DNA of 11,326 nucleotides from an uncultured Bacilli bacterium (GTDB taxonomy: Bacteria; Bacillota_I; Bacilli_A; RF39; UBA660): the NCBI GenBank assembly GCA_947585885.1, contig CANPXI010000024.1, forward strand, positions 1-11,326, in the 5' to 3' direction. How positions within the stretch are numbered: the first letter of the stretch is position 1; each line of letters begins with the position of its first letter. Shown here in pieces: positions 7,558-11,326 of the stretch. A model generated the notes under the pieces. It did not search any database and was not told where the DNA came from. It was given only the letters and a program-made list of their open reading frames with translations. The translations under genes were made by a program, and so were the position numbers.

Positions 7558-8044
7558 ACCAAGAATTTACTCCATATAAATTTATTATATCTTCCTTATT
7601 AATAACATTATTATGTTTGGAAGAATTAGGATTAAAATATTTTTTCCAACAACTATCTGAATGAGATATTTCCACCAATTTAAAATCTGATACTTTTAAA
7701 ACCTCATCAAGTATTCCATCAAGAAAATTCTTAACATCTAAATTACCATCAAATAAATTTTCATTATTAAAATTAACAATATTTTCTCCTTCGTGATAAA
7801 CTTCAGGAAGGGCAGGCCCATATACCCAAGCTTCTATATCCTCATTAAAAAGCCATTCACTTTTATCAATTTTAACTTCAGTATTAAAAGATTTACTCTT
7901 TCTAACAAAACCTCCCCAATAAGCAAAACAAAAATATAAAGACTTTTGTAACTTTATTGGACTAGTCTCACTAGAAAATTTCTTTCTATTATAATTTATA
8001 ATATAACAAGCTAATTCTTTAGCATTAAGAATACCTTTTACCAT
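7556..8044 (-). CDS. Panacea-domain (SocA/GepA-like, DUF4065) protein, possible orphan antitoxin
   Basis: The 162-residue protein has the family layout: NAKELACYIIN helix at the start, SPIKLQKSLYFCFAYW (about 28-43), the gap leading to LFNEDIEAWVYGPALPEVY, and a charged helical C-terminus. The KLQK-LYF and EAW-YGP-PEVY blocks are the hallmark of the Panacea domain (PF13274), known as the antitoxin half of many toxin-antitoxin pairs and in phage-linked proteins such as SocA and GepA. No toxin-like gene abuts it. Upstream on the same strand is the sortase gene, 79 bases away; downstream is the convergent herA. AAGGAGG lies nine bases before the ATG, and a TATAAT box sits in the 79-base gap, so it probably has its own promoter. 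Family assignment is firm; the antitoxin role here is uncertain. Confidence 0.85.
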   Translation of the reverse strand: MVKGILNAKELACYIINYNRKKFSSETSPIKLQKSLYFCFAYWGGFVRKSKSFNTEVKIDKSEWLFNEDIEAWVYGPALPEVYHEGENIVNFNNENLFDGNLDVKNFLDGILDEVLKVSDFKLVEISHSDSCWKKYFNPNSSKHNNVINKEDIINLYGVNSW

Positions 8045-8091
8045 ATAAATCGTCCTCCTTTTATACCTCTAAAATTAGAACACATTTTAAT

Positions 8092-8097
8092 ATTATA
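8092..8097 (-). promoter_or_regulatory. -10 box for the Panacea gene
   Basis: A perfect TATAAT on the minus strand in the 79-base gap after the sortase gene. The matching -35 (TTTATT at 17 bases) is weak, in very AT-rich surroundings. It would give a leader of about 40 bases. No GC-bearing terminator hairpin for the sortase gene is visible in the gap, so read-through from sortase is also possible. Confidence 0.4.
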
Positions 8098-8123
8098 ATA
8101 TAAATTAAATTATAAATAAAGAA

Positions 8124-9704
8124 TTATCCATCAACCATTACTGCATGTATAACTAATCTCCTGTTATTACTTCCAGTACAAGTAGAAAGTGTTAATATTT
8201 TGTCGTAATCATGTAAATTTACATTAAAGTTATACATACTTCTTTTCTTAACCATATTAAGAAACTTCATAAACTCTGCATCATCAAAAAATTGTGTTGT
8301 CATATAATCATTAGTATAATTTGTAGTATAAATAGAAAATATTTGAAACTTCATATTTCTATTCAAAGTATTAAATGTAATAATTTGATTATCTTTATTA
8401 GTATACCAAGAATAATAAACAGTTTTCTTTAAATCTCCAAACATATAATTACTAATTAAATTATGTCCATATATAATAGTATTTCTATCTAGTTCTTTTG
8501 AATTATTTCTATAATCCATAAAAACCCATCCAGTAATAATATAATTTTTATAAATATCATGAGTCAAATAATATTTATTATCATAAGATTGTGTAACAGG
8601 ATAATTAACTTTAGTATTATTAACCTTAACCCATCCTACCACATCTTTATTAATTTTAGTTAACTTATCAAAAGTAGTCGGAATATTTGCATAATAATTA
8701 ACATACTCTTCCTTTTTTTCAGGTTCAGGTGTTTGAACTGGCTCAGGCACTTCTGGAGCTTCTACTTCACTATCATCCATCTCATCTATCTCTACTTCTT
8801 CACTAGCCAAAGTATTTTCAATAAGTCTTAAATTTAACATACTAATATATTCATGATATCTTTCAGAAATAACAAAAACAAAACCTATATATAGTATTAT
8901 AACCATAGAAAACTTAAGTCCATTAAAAGTTAACTCTTTAAAAATATTATTTCTAAAAAACTTATCTGAATAAACAATATTAATAAGTTTCTTATCTTTA
9001 CCACTATACCTCTTATTAAGTTTCTTTAAATAACTATTACTTTTCCCTAAACTTAAAACATTAGACTCATCTTGATGAATAAAAATATTTACATCTTTAA
9101 ATTTATACTTTTTTAACATATCAGTAATATACTCTATAACTTCATCACTATAATAATAAAGATCAATTAACTTTAAAGAACTATTAACTTTTAAAAACTC
9201 TTCTAAATTTTTAAAAACTTCATCACTACTATAAAAACTAATCTTCTTTTTATAATAAATTGATTTTAAATCTTTAAACTTATTATCTCTAACAAACTCT
9301 AAATTAAAAGACATATCATTATTAAACTTAATACTTACATTCTTTTCTGCAAACTTATGAACATAATCACTAGGCATAAAATAACATTCAATTTTTTCTA
9401 AGTTATCGTTTAATAAAAGTTTATCTAAAACACTAGTAGGTACTGACTTTTTAATGTTAAAAATAACTGTTTTAAATTTAAGTAAATCACCAATTGCTAA
9501 AAAAGAACCAAAGTCTTCATATTTAACTTTATTAATACTACCTATATTTAAACTTTTTACTACTTTATCCTTATTTCTATTAATATATTTTTTTGTATAA
9601 TAAAGAGAATCATTTACAATTTTATTACTATTATAATTACTCTTAACATTAGCTTCACTAATTATAAAAGAATCATAACCAATTATTACGTTAACTACTC
9701 TCAT
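8124..9704 (-). CDS. Class B sortase with long cytoplasmic N-terminal domain
   Basis: The 526-residue protein has two halves. The catalytic half (about 335-526) shows class B sortase signatures: NKDVVGWVKVNNTKVNYPV, then YYLTHD, VFMDYRN, His414 in IIYGHN, Cys509 in TLSTCTG and Arg516 in RRLVIHA, so all three catalytic residues are present. It should cleave a sorting signal and transfer the protein to the wall. A membrane helix (about 265-280) and an acidic Pro-Glu linker (about 300-330) precede it. Residues 1-263 have no signal peptide, are rich in Lys, Asn and Tyr and should face the cytoplasm; this extension is unusual, since class B sortases are commonly near 250 residues with a short leader. 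The start has AAAGGAGAA seven bases upstream. The divergent neighbour carries an NPDTG signal and is the likely substrate. Confidence 0.9.
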   Translation of the reverse strand: MRVVNVIIGYDSFIISEANVKSNYNSNKIVNDSLYYTKKYINRNKDKVVKSLNIGSINKVKYEDFGSFLAIGDLLKFKTVIFNIKKSVPTSVLDKLLLNDNLEKIECYFMPSDYVHKFAEKNVSIKFNNDMSFNLEFVRDNKFKDLKSIYYKKKISFYSSDEVFKNLEEFLKVNSSLKLIDLYYYSDEVIEYITDMLKKYKFKDVNIFIHQDESNVLSLGKSNSYLKKLNKRYSGKDKKLINIVYSDKFFRNNIFKELTFNGLKFSMVIILYIGFVFVISERYHEYISMLNLRLIENTLASEEVEIDEMDDSEVEAPEVPEPVQTPEPEKKEEYVNYYANIPTTFDKLTKINKDVVGWVKVNNTKVNYPVTQSYDNKYYLTHDIYKNYIITGWVFMDYRNNSKELDRNTIIYGHNLISNYMFGDLKKTVYYSWYTNKDNQIITFNTLNRNMKFQIFSIYTTNYTNDYMTTQFFDDAEFMKFLNMVKKRSMYNFNVNLHDYDKILTLSTCTGSNNRRLVIHAVMVDG

Positions 9705-9728
9705 AAATATTCTCCTTTACTATAATTA

Positions 9729-9757
9729 ATAATAACACAATATTTAGTGTTAATAAA
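9729..9757 (-). promoter_or_regulatory. Probable sortase promoter with operator-like inverted repeat in its spacer
   Basis: On the minus strand TTTATT (9752-9757), a 17-base spacer and TATTAT (9729-9734), preceded by TGT as an extended -10. The inverted repeat TAACAC-N8-GTGTTA (9733-9752) fills the whole spacer and touches both boxes, the usual place for a repressor site. The -35 matches poorly (three of six). Confidence 0.45.
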
Positions 9758-9769
9758 GTTCCTTTTTAA

Positions 9770-9797
9770 TTGATTTTATAAAAGTTAGTGGTATAAT
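9770..9797 (+). promoter_or_regulatory. Promoter of the NPDTG surface protein gene
   Basis: TTGATT at 9770-9775, a 16-base spacer and TATAAT at 9792-9797 preceded by TGG, giving an extended -10 element. Transcription would begin near 9804, with the GGAGG site at 9811-9815 close behind. No hairpin is seen in the leader. Confidence 0.7.
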
Positions 9798-9824
9798 GAA
9801 AATATAATAAGGAGGAAACATAAA

Positions 9825-11033
9825 ATGAAAAAATTATTAGCTAGCATATTAATGGTTGGAATATGTCTACTAAACGTAACACCATTAAGTGCTGCAAGTG
9901 ACAGAGTTAAAATTGTAGATAATAACAATTTATCTAAACAACTAAGTGAAGATGGTATGCATATCACTAATAGAATTAACCAATCAAAAAGTGATTTAGT
10001 TAATGGTAAAATTGCTATTGAAATAATTATAGATAACTCAAAAAATACTGAAATATTCTACGTAATTGACAATAGTTCTAAAATAAAAGATAAGAGAAAT
10101 GATCTTATTGATAAAATTAAAGAACCAGCAAAAGTCCTTGAAGGATATAATGCTATTAGTCAAGGAATAGTAACAACATCCAATGGAAATATTTCAACAG
10201 TACCATTAGACACAGAAAATATTGAATTACAATTAGAAGGAATTAAAAATACAGAGACTAATGATACTGAAGAGAATTTACTAAATGCTATAAAAGAAGC
10301 TGAAAGTAAATTTACTGAAAAAGCAGATAACAAAGTTATAGTAGTATTTACTTCTCAAATACCTAGTAATACTGAAGAATTAACAAAAAAAATAAATGAA
10401 CTAAAAGAGAAAAAAATCAAAGTTATAGCTTACTCTATTGGTATGTCAGATGAAACAACTAACTTTGACTCTGCATTTAAAGATGCAGACTACAAAGATA
10501 ATTTAAAAGAAGAATTAAATATAAGTAGTTATCTAACAAAAGTTACATCTTACCTACCTAGCTTAAAATCAGCAATAGCAACAACTATTTCATATCATGA
10601 AAGATTATTACAAAACTTTGATATTGTTGATTTAACTACTGATTTAGGACAAGTTAAATTTGAAAATAATAAAGTAATATGGGAAGCAGGTGACATAACT
10701 TCTAATAAAGTAGTTAAATTAACTTATACACTAAAACTAAAAAGTGTAGTTGATTCAAGTATAGTTGATAATTTAACATTAAAAACAAATAAACAAATAA
10801 TAGTAACTCAATCTGGAGAACAAATTGGTACTTATCCTAAAAATACAGATTCTGGAGAACCAACTGACGAATTATGTATGCCAAGAATAATGATATTAAA
10901 AGAAGCTGTTACTAACCCTGTTAACCCAGACACTGGTATTGCTGACTATGTAGTCTTCGGTGCTTGTATACTAGCAGTTGCAGCAATTACAATATTAATA
11001 TTAAATAAGAAAAATCAATTTAATAGAATATAA
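9825..11033 (+). CDS. Wall-anchored surface protein with degenerate vWA-like domain and NPDTG sorting signal
   Basis: The 402-residue precursor has a signal peptide (1-24, cleavage near Leu-Ser-Ala-Ala). A von Willebrand A-like fold follows at about 50-270, with strand-loop IFYVIDNSSK, a TNDTEENLLNAI segment and strand KVIVVFTSQIP. The metal site is degraded: the usual Asp-x-Ser-x-Ser is DNSSK and the usual Thr-Asp-Gly is TSQ, so metal-dependent ligand binding is doubtful. A beta-rich region (about 275-350, with VIWEAGDIT) recalls pilin-tip and adhesin stalks. The C-terminus is a full sorting signal: NPDTG, a hydrophobic stretch, then KK and a basic tail. GGAGG lies nine bases before the ATG, behind a good promoter. 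It is divergent from the sortase gene 120 bases away and is its probable substrate. Adhesin or pilus-tip role is inferred. Confidence 0.88.
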   Translation: MKKLLASILMVGICLLNVTPLSAASDRVKIVDNNNLSKQLSEDGMHITNRINQSKSDLVNGKIAIEIIIDNSKNTEIFYVIDNSSKIKDKRNDLIDKIKEPAKVLEGYNAISQGIVTTSNGNISTVPLDTENIELQLEGIKNTETNDTEENLLNAIKEAESKFTEKADNKVIVVFTSQIPSNTEELTKKINELKEKKIKVIAYSIGMSDETTNFDSAFKDADYKDNLKEELNISSYLTKVTSYLPSLKSAIATTISYHERLLQNFDIVDLTTDLGQVKFENNKVIWEAGDITSNKVVKLTYTLKLKSVVDSSIVDNLTLKTNKQIIVTQSGEQIGTYPKNTDSGEPTDELCMPRIMILKEAVTNPVNPDTGIADYVVFGACILAVAAITILILNKKNQFNRI

Positions 11034-11083
11034 CTAACGGAAAAAAAGTCGTATAAAAAATAGAGCCTGCTGAAAAAGTAGAC

Positions 11084-11120
11084 AAAGATTACTGTAAAGA
11101 AAGACAGTAGTCTTTTAATT
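11084..11120 (+). terminator. Hairpin terminator inside the IS left end
   Basis: AGATTACTGT (11086-11095) pairs with ACAGTAGTCT (11104-11113) around an eight-base loop, with one T-G wobble. Two further A-T pairs extend the stem to 12, followed by TTTT then AATTT. It would stop transcription entering from the wall-anchored protein gene before it reaches the transposase, and may serve as that gene's effective terminator, since no other hairpin is seen at 11034-11062. Confidence 0.7.
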
Positions 11121-11129
11121 TAGTATAAT
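11101..11129 (+). promoter_or_regulatory. Probable transposase promoter
   Basis: TATAAT at 11124-11129 with AAGACA at 11101-11106 (four of six consensus bases) and a 17-base spacer. The -35 box lies in the loop and right arm of the terminator hairpin. About 20 bases of leader would precede the transposase ATG. Confidence 0.5.
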
Positions 11130-11155
11130 TTATGTATAAGGACAATGGTGATAAT

Positions 11156-11326
11156 ATGTTAAAAAGAAGTAACCAATTAGAATTAAGTTTTAGTAAGCAT
11201 ATAGAATTATACGATATATTAATAGAAGAAGATAATTTTTGGAGACAATTAAATGAAATGGTAGATTTTTCATTTGTAGTAGAAATGTTAAAAGATAAAT
11301 ATTCAACAACAATGGGAAGAACAAGT
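11156..11326 (+). CDS. IS1182-family transposase, N-terminal 57 residues (partial)
   Basis: The frame opens at ATG 11156 and runs off the window after 57 codons. The start reads MLKRSNQLELSF, then IELYDILIEEDNFWRQLNEM, then VDFSFVVEMLKDKYS and GRTS. This order (Tyr-Asp-x-hydrophobic-x-x-x-Asp, Arg-x-hydrophobic-Asn, Val-Asp-Phe-Ser-Phe, then Gly-Arg) is the N-terminal helical domain (DUF772 type) of IS1182/IS5-like DDE transposases. Catalytic residues lie beyond the window, so intactness cannot be judged. AAGGA at 11138-11142 is rather far upstream (13 bases), while GGTG at 11147-11150 is closer. A TATAAT at 11124-11129 is the likely promoter box. Confidence 0.82.
   Translation, partial: MLKRSNQLELSFSKHIELYDILIEEDNFWRQLNEMVDFSFVVEMLKDKYSTTMGRTS

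Larger units (their letters stand above)
11063..11326 (+). mobile_element. Left end of an IS1182-type insertion sequence (truncated by window)
   Basis: The transposase reading frame, its own promoter box and an internal hairpin define the left part of an insertion sequence. The outer edge is placed near AGAGCCTGCTGAAAAAGT (about 11063-11080), which resembles terminal repeats of this family. The matching right repeat and any target duplication lie outside the window, so the edge is approximate. The insertion lies about 30 bases behind the stop of the wall-anchored protein gene and leaves that gene intact. Confidence 0.6.

Noticed and set aside
7556..9704. Sortase and Panacea genes as a toxin-antitoxin pair
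   Set aside because: The upstream gene is a clear catalytic sortase with a membrane helix, and a 79-base gap holds a promoter-like box; nothing marks it as a toxin.
9785..9967. Minus-strand frame of 60 codons in the sortase / surface-protein spacer
   Set aside because: It is antisense to the signal peptide and promoter of the surface protein, with no independent support.
1..11326. Alternative genetic code (TGA as Trp), suggested by the absence of TGA stops
   Set aside because: Trp is encoded by TGG wherever checked and no in-frame TGA was seen. Seven stops without TGA is too few to argue from in AT-rich DNA.

Overview
The window is strongly AT-rich (base composition judged by eye, not counted). 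Ribosome binding sites are AGGAGG-type, signal peptides are short and lysine-led, and there is a class B sortase with a cell-wall sorting substrate. This fits a low-GC Bacillota bacterium with a Gram-positive envelope, possibly one of the AT-rich gut Bacilli. Genus cannot be set from the sequence. Trp is encoded by TGG throughout, and none of the seven complete genes ends in TGA (five TAA, two TAG). I saw no in-frame TGA, so the standard code fits.

Left part (1-5617, all minus strand): genes for exported proteins. In transcription order they are a secreted protein with copper-amine-oxidase-N-type repeats fused to a transglutaminase-like domain (5599-4151), a small type I membrane protein (4081-3425), a second small type I membrane protein that looks like a diverged paralogue of the first (3370-2726), and a very cysteine-rich secreted protein (2733 to beyond base 1, at least 911 residues). 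The last two overlap by 8 bases and should be translated together. The transglutaminase gene and the first small gene each end in a hairpin plus T-run terminator, so there appear to be three transcription units.

Centre (5618-8123): a HerA-type hexameric DNA-translocating ATPase on the plus strand, with no NurA-like nuclease beside it. It converges through one short shared terminator on a minus-strand gene for a stand-alone Panacea-domain protein, which has no recognisable toxin next to it.

Right part (8124-11033): a divergent pair. On the minus strand is a class B sortase with an unusual cytoplasmic N-terminal domain of about 260 residues. On the plus strand is a signal-peptide-bearing protein with a degenerate von Willebrand A-like domain and an NPDTG sorting signal, its probable substrate. 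A near-perfect inverted repeat fills the -10/-35 spacer of the inferred sortase promoter.

Far right (about 11063-11326): the left end of an insertion sequence with an IS1182-type transposase, cut by the window. A strong hairpin terminator lies inside its left end, about 50 bases downstream of the wall-anchored protein gene.

Taken together, most of the window builds surface proteins. Sortase, transglutaminase-like and possibly thioester-type functions would all act covalently outside the cell; that they work together is inference, not something the sequence proves.
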